From Vreelandella subglaciescola (GTDB lineage Bacteria > Pseudomonadota > Gammaproteobacteria > Pseudomonadales > Halomonadaceae), in NCBI RefSeq assembly GCF_900142895.1, contig NZ_LT670847.1:1612001-1676000 (forward strand): a stretch of 64,000 bases of DNA, written 5' to 3'. Each line of letters starts with the position of its first letter. Position 1 is the stretch's first letter. The position numbers and the translations under genes were made by a program. The notes under the pieces are model-generated. The model had not been told where the DNA came from and made no database searches. It saw only the letters and a list, made by a program, of their open reading frames with translations. Positions 40,247 through 48,834 of the stretch are shown piece after piece.

Positions 40247-41164
40247 ATGCGCCGACTGCGCCCCCTGATTTTTTTGCTGCTGCTCGCGATGCTGACGACC
40301 GACAGTGCTATCGGCAATACCCACGCCGATAGCTGCCTGGCGCCGGGCGACTGGTGGCAGCGCGGCGAAGTAACGCCTGCTTCCAGCGTCATTGCCCAGG
40401 CAGCCGCCCAGGACGTAGTGCTGATTGGCGAGCGCCACGATCAAATGGCGTATCACCGCTTTGAGCTGCAAACGCTTGCCGGGCTTGCCGCCCACCGCGA
40501 CGACATGGTGATCGGATTGGAAATGCTGCCCCGCAGTGCTCAGCCGGTGCTCGACGCCTGGGTGGCGGGCGAGCTCAGCGAAGACGAGCTGCTGAGCCAA
40601 AGCCGGTGGGACGAGGCCTGGGGCTATGACCCGGCGATGTACCTGCCGATTTTGCACTTCGCCCGCATGAACCGCATTCCGCTGGTGGCATTGAACATCG
40701 CCCCGGAGCTGCGCCGCCGGCTGGCCGATGACGGCTTTGACGCCGTGCCCGCCGCTGAACGCCACGGCATTGCCCCGCCGGCCGCCCCGCGCAAGGCCTA
40801 CCGCGAGCGTTTACGCGCGATTTACGACGCGCACCCGCTCCAGCAATCGTTTACCACCTTCATGCAGGCGCAGCTGGCCTGGGATGCCGCCATGGCCGAA
40901 GCGCTTGAAGAAGCCAGCGCCGGTGGCCGGCTGGCGGTCGGGCTGATGGGCATGGGGCACATGCTGTATAACGACGGCGTCGCCTATCAGCTCGCCGAGC
41001 GCGGTATTTATGCGCAGATGACGCTACTGCCGGTACCGGTTAGCGGCTGCCAACCCGACGCGCCCGGGCTGGCTGACGCGCTATATAGGCTCGAAGCATC
41101 GCCCGCGCCTACCGCCGGCTTTATGGATCAGCTCGTCATCAGCCGTCAGGCCGGCTCGCCTTGA
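40247..41164 (+). CDS. ChaN-like (DUF399) heme-binding family protein
   Basis: A 305-residue exported protein. The N-terminal signal is RPLIFLLLLAMLTTDSAIG; no lipobox Cys at the expected place, so it is probably periplasmic rather than a lipoprotein. The ChaN core has VVLIGERHDQMAYHRFELQT, VIGLEMLPRS and VGLMGMGHMLYNDGVAYQL. Family members bind heme or act as metallohydrolase-like factors. The start at 40247 has AAGGAG six bases upstream. The 3' end overlaps ntrC by 26 bases on the opposite strand. Confidence 0.82.
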   Translation: MRRLRPLIFLLLLAMLTTDSAIGNTHADSCLAPGDWWQRGEVTPASSVIAQAAAQDVVLIGERHDQMAYHRFELQTLAGLAAHRDDMVIGLEMLPRSAQPVLDAWVAGELSEDELLSQSRWDEAWGYDPAMYLPILHFARMNRIPLVALNIAPELRRRLADDGFDAVPAAERHGIAPPAAPRKAYRERLRAIYDAHPLQQSFTTFMQAQLAWDAAMAEALEEASAGGRLAVGLMGMGHMLYNDGVAYQLAERGIYAQMTLLPVPVSGCQPDAPGLADALYRLEASPAPTAGFMDQLVISRQAGSP

Positions 41165-42554
41165 GCTTGCGCGTTAACGTATTGCGCCCCCAGCCCAACA
41201 GTGCGGCGGCCTCCCCTTTGCGCCCGCCGGTATGCTCAAGCGCGGCCGTCATCAAAATCTCTTCCACGTCGGGCAGCGCCTGCTCAAGGGTCTGGTCGTC
41301 ATCTGCGGCCAGCGTCTGCGCGGCCCAGTCGCGCAGTGCCGTGCGCCAGTCGCCGTTTGCCGGTGCCGCGTCGGCATCGACCGTACGCAGCTCGTCGGGC
41401 AGGTCTTCCAGCAGCACCTCGCGCCCCGAGGCCATCACCGTCAGCCAGCGGCAGAGGTTTTCCAGCTGACGCACGTTGCCCGGCCAGGCCAGCCGGCCAA
41501 GCAACGCTTCAACCTCGGCGGTGAGCACTTTGGTTTCCGTCTCCAGTTCGCTGGCGGCCGCGTGCAGAAAGTGGCGCGCCAGCCGGGGGATATCTTCCCA
41601 GCGCTGAGTCAGGCTCGGCAATGCAATGGCAATCACGTTCAGCCGATGGAACAAGTCTTCACGAAAGCGGCCGTCTTCGACCAGCGTTTCCAGATGCTGA
41701 TGCGTGGCGGCAATAATGCGTACATCCACCTTCACCGGCATATGCCCGCCGACGCGGAAAAACTCGCCGTCGGCCAGCACCCGCAGCAGGCGCGTTTGGG
41801 TATCGGCCGGCATATCGCCGATTTCATCCAGCAGCAGCGTGCCGCCGTCGGCCTGTTCAAAGCGCCCGGCACGCCGTGCGGTGGCGCCGGTAAACGCGCC
41901 TTTTTCATGGCCAAACAGCTCCGACTCCACCAGATCGCGCGGAATCGCGGCCATGTTCAGCGCAATGAACGGGCGCTCGGCGCGGGGGCTGTGCTGGTGC
42001 AGTGCCCGGGCAATGCGCTCTTTGCCGGTGCCCGACGCGCCGCGAAGCAACACGCTGATGTGCGACTGTGACAGCCGCCCAATGGCGCGAAACACGTCCT
42101 GCATCGCCGGCGATTCGCCGATGATGTCGTCGTTCAGGTTTTCCGGCACGACCGCCGGACGCGCCTGTTCGCGCACGTGCGCCACAGCACGGCGTACCAG
42201 CGCCAGCGCGTCATCCACGTCAAAGGGTTTGGGCAGGTACTCAAACGCGCCGCCCTGATACGACGCCACGGCGCTGTCCAGATTGGAGTGGGCGGTCATG
42301 ACAATCACCGGCAGCGCCGGATGCGTCTGGTGCAGGCGCGCCATCAGCGCCAGCCCGTCAATCCCCGGCATGCGGATATCGGTCACGACCACCTCCGGCG
42401 GACATGCCAGCAGCGCTTCAAGCGCTTCTTCGGCCTCGCCAAAACATTCCACGGCCAGATCAGGCTGCGCCAGCGCACGGCTCAGGACAAAGCGAATCGC
42501 GCGGTCGTCGTCAATCACCGCCACGCGGGCGGGAGCATCAGCGGCCTGAGACAT
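41139..42554 (-). CDS. ntrC: Nitrogen regulation response regulator NtrC
   Basis: A 471-residue sigma-54 activator. The receiver domain has VAVIDDDRAIRFVLSRAL and the phospho-acceptor in VVTDIRMPGIDG. The AAA+ domain has LRGASGTGKERIARALHQHS, GAFTGAT and LLLDEIGDMP. The C-terminal Fis-type helix-turn-helix is GRKGEAAALLGWGRNTLTRK. It activates glnA and other nitrogen genes when phosphorylated by NtrB. It overlaps ntrB by 17 bases. Confidence 0.96.
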   Translation of the reverse strand: MSQAADAPARVAVIDDDRAIRFVLSRALAQPDLAVECFGEAEEALEALLACPPEVVVTDIRMPGIDGLALMARLHQTHPALPVIVMTAHSNLDSAVASYQGGAFEYLPKPFDVDDALALVRRAVAHVREQARPAVVPENLNDDIIGESPAMQDVFRAIGRLSQSHISVLLRGASGTGKERIARALHQHSPRAERPFIALNMAAIPRDLVESELFGHEKGAFTGATARRAGRFEQADGGTLLLDEIGDMPADTQTRLLRVLADGEFFRVGGHMPVKVDVRIIAATHQHLETLVEDGRFREDLFHRLNVIAIALPSLTQRWEDIPRLARHFLHAAASELETETKVLTAEVEALLGRLAWPGNVRQLENLCRWLTVMASGREVLLEDLPDELRTVDADAAPANGDWRTALRDWAAQTLAADDDQTLEQALPDVEEILMTAALEHTGGRKGEAAALLGWGRNTLTRKLKASRPDG

Positions 42555-43593
42555 GAGGGCTCTCCAGCGGTATTAATAAACGGAACTCGGTATGGCCGGG
42601 GCGCGAGCAAAACTCGATCAGCCCCTGATGGCGATGCACAATCGCCTGAGCGATGGAAAGCCCCAGCCCGCTGCCCTGGGCGCGCCCGGAGACCATCGGA
42701 TAAAACAGCGTATCCTGAAGCACGGCGGGAATTCCCGGGCCGTTATCAACAAGGCTCACTTCGCACACCAGCCGATGACGCCGGGCCCCCATGGTGAACT
42801 GGCGCCGCGCCCGGGTACGCAGCACCAGCTCCGGCGCCGGCGTTTGCGCTTCACGCAGTGCTTCAACGGCGTTGCGCGCCACGTTGAGCAGCGCCTGAAT
42901 CAACTGCGCCTGATCGCCGTAAAGCGTTGGCAGGCTGGGATCGTAATCCCGGCGAATGACCACGGGCGGATGTTCCGCGCGTAGCAGCGCGTACACGCGT
43001 TCAAGCGCTCGGTGAATATTCAGCTCAACGTGGCCGGCCTCGCGGTGGGGGCCCAGCATGGCGTTGACCAACGCTTTCAGCCGGTCGACTTCTTCAATGA
43101 TCACCCGGGTAAACTCGTGCTGAGCGGGATCGCCCAGTTCGCGCTCCAGCAGCTGCGCCGCCCCGCGAATCCCGCCCAGCGGATTCTTGATCTCGTGCGC
43201 CAGCCCCCGCGCCAGCACCTTGGCCGCTTCTTGTCGGGCCGTCAGCGCTTCTTCGCGTGAAATCTGCATGAGCCGGTCCCGCGGCTCCACTTCCAGCAAC
43301 AGCTCGTGTACCGAAAGCGGCGTGACCGTATAGTCCACGGTCAACAACTCACCGCCGGGCGGCAACAGCCGCGCTTCGCGCTGGGTATAAGACTGCTGGT
43401 CGTCGCGCGCCTTGGCCAGCACTGCGGTAATGCCGGCGCCCTCGCTCATTAGCGCGGCCAGGCCGATGTCTTTCATCCGCCGCAGACTGACCGCAAACAG
43501 CGCCTCGGCGGCCGGGTTCATCCAGCGCACCGCAAGGCGCTCATCCAGCAGCAATACGGCCGTGGTCAGGTGCTCCAGCAAACGCTGATACAT
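42538..43593 (-). CDS. ntrB: Nitrogen regulation sensor kinase NtrB
   Basis: A 351-residue cytoplasmic histidine kinase/phosphatase for NtrC. An N-terminal PAS domain (AVLLLDERLAVRWMNPAAEA) is followed by the H-box GLAHEIKNPLGGIRGAAQLL, the N-box LLNVARNAVEAL and G-boxes DNGPGIP and GSGLGLSIAQAIV. It has no membrane segment. It is controlled by PII (GlnB) in relatives. Confidence 0.95.
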   Translation of the reverse strand: MYQRLLEHLTTAVLLLDERLAVRWMNPAAEALFAVSLRRMKDIGLAALMSEGAGITAVLAKARDDQQSYTQREARLLPPGGELLTVDYTVTPLSVHELLLEVEPRDRLMQISREEALTARQEAAKVLARGLAHEIKNPLGGIRGAAQLLERELGDPAQHEFTRVIIEEVDRLKALVNAMLGPHREAGHVELNIHRALERVYALLRAEHPPVVIRRDYDPSLPTLYGDQAQLIQALLNVARNAVEALREAQTPAPELVLRTRARRQFTMGARRHRLVCEVSLVDNGPGIPAVLQDTLFYPMVSGRAQGSGLGLSIAQAIVHRHQGLIEFCSRPGHTEFRLLIPLESPHVSGR

Positions 43594-43596
43594 GCG

Positions 43597-44121
43597 TTAC
43601 CCCTCAGGCACAATACGAACGCGATGCGGCGGCGTGCGGTGGCGCACGCGCCCCTGACGGTCGAGCAGTTCGGCCTGCAATTGATACTCGCCGGTGGCCA
43701 GCGCCGGCACCCAGAACGCCTGACCATGCAGCGCCGACTGGCTGACACGGCCATCCACCAGCAACCGCACCTGATGATCCTCACGCAGCCCCGGGCGCAC
43801 GTCGAGCTCCACCGCGAACGGCTCGGGAGATAAGCGCGCCGCGCTTTCAGGGCGCACAATGATAAAACGGTCATAGGGCATGAACGGCGCACCCGGTGAC
43901 GCTCTGGCCGGGGCTTTCGCCTGCGGCTTGGCAGGCACGGCGGAAGCCATGGCCGGCAGTGGCTCAAGCACCACTTCGCTGCCACCGCTTTGCGCATCAT
44001 CGGTAAACGTCACACGGCCTGCTGCGTCCACGACGCGATACACCGTCTGCGCCTGAAGCGGCACACAGACCAGCACGGCCACGAGCGCGCCACCGAGCCA
44101 GAATATCGGCTGTCGCTTCAT
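43597..44121 (-). CDS. DUF4124-domain exported protein
   Basis: A 174-residue protein with a signal peptide (FWLGGALVAVLVCVPLQAQ) directly followed by the DUF4124 motif TVYRVVDAAGRVTFTDD (YRWVDENGxVxFSD in relatives). A Pro/Ala linker and a beta-rich C-terminal half with LDVRPGLREDHQVRLLVDGR resembling a penicillin-binding or cell-surface module complete it. Start at 44121 (MKRQPIF) or 44136. It lies between glnA and ntrB, a common arrangement in gammaproteobacteria; function unknown. Confidence 0.8.
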   Translation of the reverse strand: MKRQPIFWLGGALVAVLVCVPLQAQTVYRVVDAAGRVTFTDDAQSGGSEVVLEPLPAMASAVPAKPQAKAPARASPGAPFMPYDRFIIVRPESAARLSPEPFAVELDVRPGLREDHQVRLLVDGRVSQSALHGQAFWVPALATGEYQLQAELLDRQGRVRHRTPPHRVRIVPEG

Positions 44122-44138
44122 GGTTTCCTTTCCCAAGC

Positions 44139-44165
44139 AAAAGCGCCTGCCCGATGGGCAGGCGC
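44139..44165 (-). terminator. Rho-independent terminator after glnA
   Basis: GCGCCTGCCC and GGGCAGGCGC (44143-44165) with a three-base loop, followed by four T on the minus strand. It separates glnA from the DUF4124-ntrB-ntrC genes, so their expression depends on read-through or an internal promoter. Confidence 0.85.
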
Positions 44166-44190
44166 AGTACAGGCTCGCTATCAGAAAAAC

Positions 44191-45597
44191 TTAGCAGCTG
44201 TAGTACATCTCGAACTCGATGGGATGCGTGGTCATGCGGATACGCTCCACGTCTTCCATCTTGACCGCGATGTAGGCGTCGATCATTTCATCGCTGAATA
44301 CGCCGCCTTCGGTCAAAAAGGCGCGATCTTCATCCAGCGCGTCCAGCGCCTGATCCAGGCTGTTCGCCACGGTGGGCACCTGTTTGCCCTCTTCCGGCGG
44401 CAGATCGTAGAGGTTTTTATCCATGGCATCGCCGGGGTGAATCTGGTTCTTGATGCCGTCGATACCGGCCATCAGCATGGCCGCAAAGCACAGGTACGGG
44501 TTGGCCGTGGGATCAGGGAAGCGCAGCTCTACACGCTTGCCCTTGGGGCTTGCGGTGTAGGGAATACGGATCGACGCCGAGCGGTTACGCGCGCTGTAGG
44601 CCAGCATGACCGGCGCCTCAAACCCCGGCACCAGACGCTTGTAGGAGTTGGTCGAGGCGTTGGTAAAGGCGTTCAGCGCCCGAGCGTGCTTGATGATGCC
44701 GCCGATGTAGTAAAGCGCCATTTCCGACAGCCCGGCGTATTCGTCACCGGCAAACTGGTTTTCACCGTCTTTCCAGAACGACTGGTGAACGTGCATACCG
44801 GTGCCGTTATCACCCACCAGCGGCTTGGGCATGAACGTCGCCGTCTTGCCGTAGGCATGCGCCACGTTGTGGATGACGTACTTCATTTCCTGAACTTCGT
44901 CGGCCTTTTTGACCAGCGTGTTGAACCTCACGCCAATCTCGTTCTGCCCGGCGTTGGACACTTCGTGGTGATGCACTTCAACGCGCTGGCCAATGGCTTC
45001 CAGGGTGTTGCACATGGCACCGCGAATATCATGGAAGCTGTCGACCGGCGGCACGGGGAAGTAGCCCCCCTTCACCCGCGGACGGTGGCCCAGGTTGCCG
45101 CCTTCGATCGCGTGGTCGGTCGCCCAGGCGCCCTCTTCCGAGGAGATTTTGTACATGGAACCTTGAAGGTCGGTCTTCCAGTGCACTTCATCAAAGATGA
45201 AAAACTCGGGCTCGGGGCCGAAAAAGGCCGTATCGCCCAGACCGGTTGACTGCAAAAACGCCTCGGCGCGCTTGGCGATCGAGCGCGGATCACGATCGTA
45301 GCCCTGCATGGTGGCCGGCTCGATCACGTCGCAGCGCAGCACCAGCGTTGAGTCTTCGGTGAACGGATCCAGGTAGGCCGTGCCGTCTTCCGGACGCAGC
45401 ACCATGTCGGACTCGTTGATGCCCTTCCAGCCCAGCATGGACGAGCCGTCAAACATCTGGCCATCTTCAAAGAAGTCTTCATCCACGTCCCGCGCGGGGA
45501 TGGTGACGTGCTGCTCCTTGCCGATCGTGTCGGTAAAGCGCAGGTCGATCCATTTCACATCATGCTCTTCAATCAGGGCAAGCGTCTTGGCTGACAT
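44191..45597 (-). CDS. glnA: Glutamine synthetase, type I
   Basis: A 468-residue dodecameric enzyme that makes glutamine from glutamate, ammonia and ATP. Active-site motifs: [16 protein letters not shown], the ATP-binding [20 protein letters not shown], and [17 protein letters not shown]. The adenylylation Tyr lies in [12 protein letters not shown], so it should be controlled by GlnE. Preceded by a sigma-54-type promoter and followed by ntrBC. Confidence 0.97.
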   Translation of the reverse strand: MSAKTLALIEEHDVKWIDLRFTDTIGKEQHVTIPARDVDEDFFEDGQMFDGSSMLGWKGINESDMVLRPEDGTAYLDPFTEDSTLVLRCDVIEPATMQGYDRDPRSIAKRAEAFLQSTGLGDTAFFGPEPEFFIFDEVHWKTDLQGSMYKISSEEGAWATDHAIEGGNLGHRPRVKGGYFPVPPVDSFHDIRGAMCNTLEAIGQRVEVHHHEVSNAGQNEIGVRFNTLVKKADEVQEMKYVIHNVAHAYGKTATFMPKPLVGDNGTGMHVHQSFWKDGENQFAGDEYAGLSEMALYYIGGIIKHARALNAFTNASTNSYKRLVPGFEAPVMLAYSARNRSASIRIPYTASPKGKRVELRFPDPTANPYLCFAAMLMAGIDGIKNQIHPGDAMDKNLYDLPPEEGKQVPTVANSLDQALDALDEDRAFLTEGGVFSDEMIDAYIAVKMEDVERIRMTTHPIEFEMYYSC

Positions 45598-45734
45598 TCT
45601 GTCCTCCGGGGTAAGCGTGGCTTATCGTCAAGGGTGCCCGTGGGCGTTAGCCGGCACTGGCAAAAATCATGGCTAGTGTTGTAGCACGTCGTGGTAATGC
45701 TGCCTACGGGGCATCCGCCGTTGCCTATCAACAA

Positions 45735-45750
45735 TGCAGGCAGCGTGCCA
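45735..45750 (-). promoter_or_regulatory. Sigma-54 (RpoN) promoter for glnA
   Basis: On the minus strand TGGCACGCTGCCTGCA matches TGGCAC-N5-TTGCW with one change, with GG and GC at the required 10-base spacing, about 140 bases before the glnA start. NtrC is encoded downstream, which fits nitrogen control. The rest of the 407-base gap 45598-46004 has an AT-rich patch near 45780-45830 and no supported ORF. I could not place NtrC sites. Confidence 0.72.
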
Positions 45751-46004
45751 ACTCGGCGAATACAGCTGAATAACCACCTTAAATATTTGATTTAAAATAA
45801 TTTATTTTTCATAAAAAGTTAATAACAGCTCGTTTACCACCCTGCCGCAACGTAGCACCGAAACACCGCTATTGTTTCAGCTGCCCCAGAAAAATGCACG
45901 CACGCGCCCACATGCACCAAGAAGTGGCAACTGAAGGTGGGCAAGCGGCCCTTTTCGTTCGGCGCGTTAATTCTCATATCCTCGCCGTACTGGCCCATGT
46001 CCAT

Positions 46005-46033
46005 GTGTCTATCCACGCGAGTGCGGGGCACGG
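46005..46033 (-). repeat. Degenerate terminal CRISPR repeat
   Basis: This 29-base stretch matches the CRISPR repeat at 22 of 29 positions and lies exactly one period (61 bases, spacer 46034-46065) from the first perfect repeat. A decayed repeat at the end far from the leader is normal and shows that this is the old end of the array. Confidence 0.85.
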
Positions 46034-46065
46034 TACCCGGATACGCCGCGCCTACTGATGGGCGA

Positions 46066-47071
46066 CGGTTCATCCCCGCGGGTGCGGGGAACGGGAGAGC
46101 CGGGCGATTTTATGCCGCTACCCGGTCGGTTCATCCCCGCGGGTGCGGGGAACGGGTCGCACTGGGTTTCGGTTAGCTCTAGGCGCTCGGTTCATCCCCG
46201 CGGGTGCGGGGAACGGGGAGATCGACGCCAGCAACGCCTGGAGCCAGGGCGGTTCATCCCCGCGGGTGCGGGGAACGGAATGAACGCTCGAACGTCATCC
46301 CCTCGCATTTCGGTTCATCCCCGCGGGTGCGGGGAACGGGGCTCGCGGCCCTCGGCCGGGATAGACAAATCCGGTTCATCCCCGCGGGTGCGGGGAACGG
46401 CGATACCGATGGGCCATACAGCACCTTGATACCGGTTCATCCCCGCGGGTGCGGGGAACGGGCTGTCATCAGTTAGCACAAACGGTCTTCCAACGGTTCA
46501 TCCCCGCGGGTGCGGGGAACGGTTCAGCCGGGGTCTGGCCGTATGGTAGGCCGCCGGTTCATCCCCGCGGGTGCGGGGAACGGACGTGCGCGCCTGCGAG
46601 CTGCAGGAAGACGCGCGGTTCATCCCCGCGGGTGCGGGGAACGGGCGGTCAATGCGCTTTTTCGAGAACTCGCGGGCGGTTCATCCCCGCGGGTGCGGGG
46701 AACGGTGGCCGTGATCCCGCTGAACCCGCCTGAGCATCGGTTCATCCCCGCGGGTGCGGGGAACGGGCGAGCCTCATTGCGCACGTCCGCAACATGGTCG
46801 GTTCATCCCCGCGGGTGCGGGGAACGGTGGTTCAAGTGGATATTGAGGAGCTTTATAAGCGGTTCATCCCCGCGGGTGCGGGGAACGGGCTTCACGGATC
46901 GTTTCTATCCTTGCCTTAATCGGTTCATCCCCGCGGGTGCGGGGAACGGCGCGGCGGGGTGGTTGCGGCTCTCCTGGTGTTCGGTTCATCCCCGCGGGTG
47001 CGGGGAACGGTCAGCGGTGGCGCCGTCGGGCACGGTGGAGTTCGGTTCATCCCCGCGGGTGCGGGGAACGG
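46066..47071 (-). CRISPR. Type I-E CRISPR array, leader-distal block (17 repeats)
   Basis: Seventeen identical 29-base repeats (plus strand starts CGGTTCATCC and ends GCGGGGAACGG; the crRNA strand is minus, with the palindrome CCCCGC/GCGGGG) at a 61-base period. There are 16 spacers: 15 of 32 bases and one of 33 (46217-46249). It is cut off from the leader by the 2.6-kb insert and by the terminator inside it. The repeat matches the E. coli type I-E family. Apparent ORFs across it are repeat translations, not genes. Confidence 0.98.
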
Positions 47072-47607
47072 GCGGTGATCCTCAAGCGAGCGCTGCTACA
47101 TGGGCTTACTGGCGTCGGGAGTGTAATGCAGAGCAGCCTAGTCCAGTCACTACAAGACTGCTTGGCAGGGCTTTACTAGATGAAGGGAGGGGCCTCTCTA
47201 AAGGAGTCGATGATACAGTGGTGGATGCCGGTGGACGCGATTCTGCTGATTTACGTGCAGCACTCTCCCTCGCAGACGCTGCAATAATACCTGTTGGGGC
47301 TTCAAATTTTGATTCTGCCGCTGTGTCGGGGTTTCTAGAAGTCGTGGAACTGGCTAAAGACTTCAACCCAAACCTTTCAATAAGGGTTCTCCTGGCACGT
47401 ATAGACGCAAGGACTAAGGACACTGGCGAGATGTTAGATTGGCTTGAGAAGCGGGAATTACCCCTACTGACTTCTAAGATTTGTGAAAGGGTGGCTTTCA
47501 GAAGAGTTTTACCACTAGGTTTATCAGTACATGAGCATAAGAAGGACAATGTAGCTATTGAAGAAATGGAGAAGTTTTTTTTGAGGAGGTCACAGCATGA
47601 AAGATAG
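47072..47607 (+). pseudogene. parA: ParA-type partition ATPase, 5' end lost at CRISPR repeat
   Basis: The frame starts inside the gene, flush with the repeat, at GDPQASAATWAYWR (the ParA motif DxDPQ.S...W). It continues with DDTVVDAGGRDSADLRAAL (Walker A'/B-like), ADAAIIPVGASNFDSAAVSG and LARIDARTKDTGEML, to a normal ParA C-terminus. The N-terminal Walker A (KGGVGKT) and start codon are absent, so the ATPase cannot work. It overlaps the parB-like gene by 11 bases, a typical plasmid par layout. Confidence 0.85.
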
Positions 47608-47833
47608 CCCAAGCAACCTTGATGGTTTTCTGAACGGTGCAAGTAAGAAGCCGGAAGTAGAAGCGGCACCCTCAAGACCTGAGCCAAAGGTTCAAAAGAA
47701 CTTCAGAGTCCGTCGAAGTATTGCAGAGGAGCTAACGCGTGAAGCTCTAGAGGAGTCGATAAGGACGGGTGTTAGAGTCACACAAGAAGGTATTGTTGAG
47801 GCTATCTTAGAAGAACGATATAAAGACAGGTAG
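47597..47833 (+). CDS. Small ribbon-helix-helix ParB-like partition partner
   Basis: A 78-residue basic protein: a disordered, Pro/Glu-rich N-terminus, then KNFRVRRSIAEELTREALEE and TGVRVTQEGIVEAILEERYK, the beta-helix-helix pattern of RHH DNA binders. Such proteins bind the centromere and regulate par in plasmids with class Ib ParA. It has a strong GAGGAGG before its start. Without intact ParA it can act only as a DNA-binding protein. Confidence 0.68.
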   Translation: MKDSPSNLDGFLNGASKKPEVEAAPSRPEPKVQKNFRVRRSIAEELTREALEESIRTGVRVTQEGIVEAILEERYKDR

Positions 47834-47845
47834 GAAGGTAGTTTT

Positions 47846-47879
47846 AAAGCCGCTTATGAAGCTCTCTAGGCGGCTTTTT
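47846..47879 (+). terminator. Terminator of the par genes
   Basis: AAAGCCGC and GCGGCTTT around a 16-base loop, then TTT, 12 bases past the parB-like stop. Confidence 0.75.
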
Positions 47880-47966
47880 CTATAGATGTACATACGCCTA
47901 GGCTCGTACCTTCAAAGCCCTATAGAAGCTTTTATAGCTACTGACAATGCTATATAGATGCATAGA

Positions 47967-48005
47967 CAAAAAGAAAGCCTTGAAGCTGTTTATGCAACAA
48001 GGCTT
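47967..48005 (-). terminator. Terminator of the minus-strand genes of the insert
   Basis: On the minus strand AAGCCTTG and CAAGGCTT (47975-48005) around a 15-base loop, followed by TCTTTTTG. It ends the mvaT-like/TM2 transcript and would also stop pre-crRNA coming from the leader. Confidence 0.72.
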
Positions 48006-48025
48006 ATAGAGTTATTTCTAGCCAT

Positions 48026-48124
48026 CTAGTCGAAGTCTTCCTTACATATCCACTTGAATAAGCCAAGAGTATTAAGAATACCCAGGAACATAGCGAATAC
48101 AAAAGCACCAATAATCATATCCAT
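48026..48124 (-). CDS. 32-residue membrane ORF
   Basis: ATG at 48124 with AAGGAG about 10 bases upstream, placed at the TM2 stop codon. The product is MDMIIGAFVFAMFLGILNTL followed by GLFKWICKEDFD: one membrane helix and a short charged tail. I do not know a family. The start, ribosome site and coupling to the TM2 gene suggest that it is translated. Confidence 0.5.
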   Translation of the reverse strand: MDMIIGAFVFAMFLGILNTLGLFKWICKEDFD

Positions 48125-48138
48125 CTCTCTTTCTCCTT

Positions 48139-48444
48139 TTATCGTTCGTTGACGTAGTTGTCAAAGCTTTCTTGTGAAGCAAATACAAAGTAGATTGCCA
48201 TTAATGCTGGCGGGAATAGGAACAGGTTAGACCACCAGCTACTAGAGGGTAACAAGGCTAAGCAAGAGAAGGTGATAAACCACATTGCAAAACCTTCAAA
48301 TGAGTGCCTTGTGTAGAAGTGATGGACACCTAATGCTCCTAGTGTTATAGCTAGAATAAAAGCTATCCATCTATCTCTCTTGTAAACTTTGTAGGTGATA
48401 GTAGACCCATCATCCTCTAGCTCGGTTATCTCTCGATAAGACAT
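48139..48444 (-). CDS. TM2-domain membrane protein
   Basis: A 101-residue protein: an acidic soluble start (MSYREITELEDDG), then the TM2 domain with KRDRWIAFILAITLGALGVH and HFYTRHSFEGFAMWFITFSC, and a third hydrophobic stretch. TM2 proteins have two helices joined by a G-x-x-G-x-H-x-F-Y turn, seen here as LGALGVHHFYT. Its role is not known. The ATG at 48444 overlaps the mvaT-like stop (TAATG). Confidence 0.8.
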   Translation of the reverse strand: MSYREITELEDDGSTITYKVYKRDRWIAFILAITLGALGVHHFYTRHSFEGFAMWFITFSCLALLPSSSWWSNLFLFPPALMAIYFVFASQESFDNYVNER

Positions 48445-48797
48445 TAAGTTGTCAACAGCCAGTCTTCCACTGCTCCAGCACCGTACTCTTCTTTCCACTC
48501 CCGTAAAACCTTGTTGTTGCCGCCGTAAGTCTCAACAACTTCGCCGGAATGTGGATTCTTGAAAATCTTCAGCTTACGAGGCTTGCGTGACTGCTTTTGC
48601 ATCGTCTTTGAAGCATGGGGTTTCAAGAGACTGACAAGATCATCAGCATCCTTTCCGTACTTAGTCATGACTTCTTCAATCTTTTGCTTAAATTCAAGCT
48701 CAGTTTTCAAGTCCTTATTAGTCTCTAAAGACCTGATCTTAGACTGGATTTGCAGAAGTTGAGCTTCTAGTTCTGTGTACTGATCAAGTAATGACAT
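48444..48797 (-). CDS. MvaT/H-NS-family nucleoid protein (Pmr-like)
   Basis: A 117-residue xenogeneic silencer. The N-terminal coiled coil for oligomerisation is LLDQYTELEAQLLQIQSKIR and the family segment KYGKDADDLVSLLKP follows. A basic linker (KQSRKPRKLK) leads to the C-terminal DNA-binding domain FKNPHSGEVVETYGGNNKVL and REWKEEYGAGAVEDWL. The GGN 'AT-pincer' residues are kept. Plasmid relatives such as Pmr of pCAR1 quiet AT-rich plasmid DNA. In E. coli, H-NS represses type I-E cas genes and the array, which makes the location inside this array striking. Confidence 0.9.
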   Translation of the reverse strand: MSLLDQYTELEAQLLQIQSKIRSLETNKDLKTELEFKQKIEEVMTKYGKDADDLVSLLKPHASKTMQKQSRKPRKLKIFKNPHSGEVVETYGGNNKVLREWKEEYGAGAVEDWLLTT

Positions 48798-48834
48798 TCT
48801 TTGATTCCTTTATTTAGTTGCTTACAAGTTCAGA

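Noticed and set aside
46828..48058. A 13-base match between the spacer near 46830-46859 (TTCAAGTGGATAT) and the 32-codon ORF of the insert
   Set aside because: The match does not extend over the rest of the spacer, and 13 bases can occur by chance in a comparison of this size.
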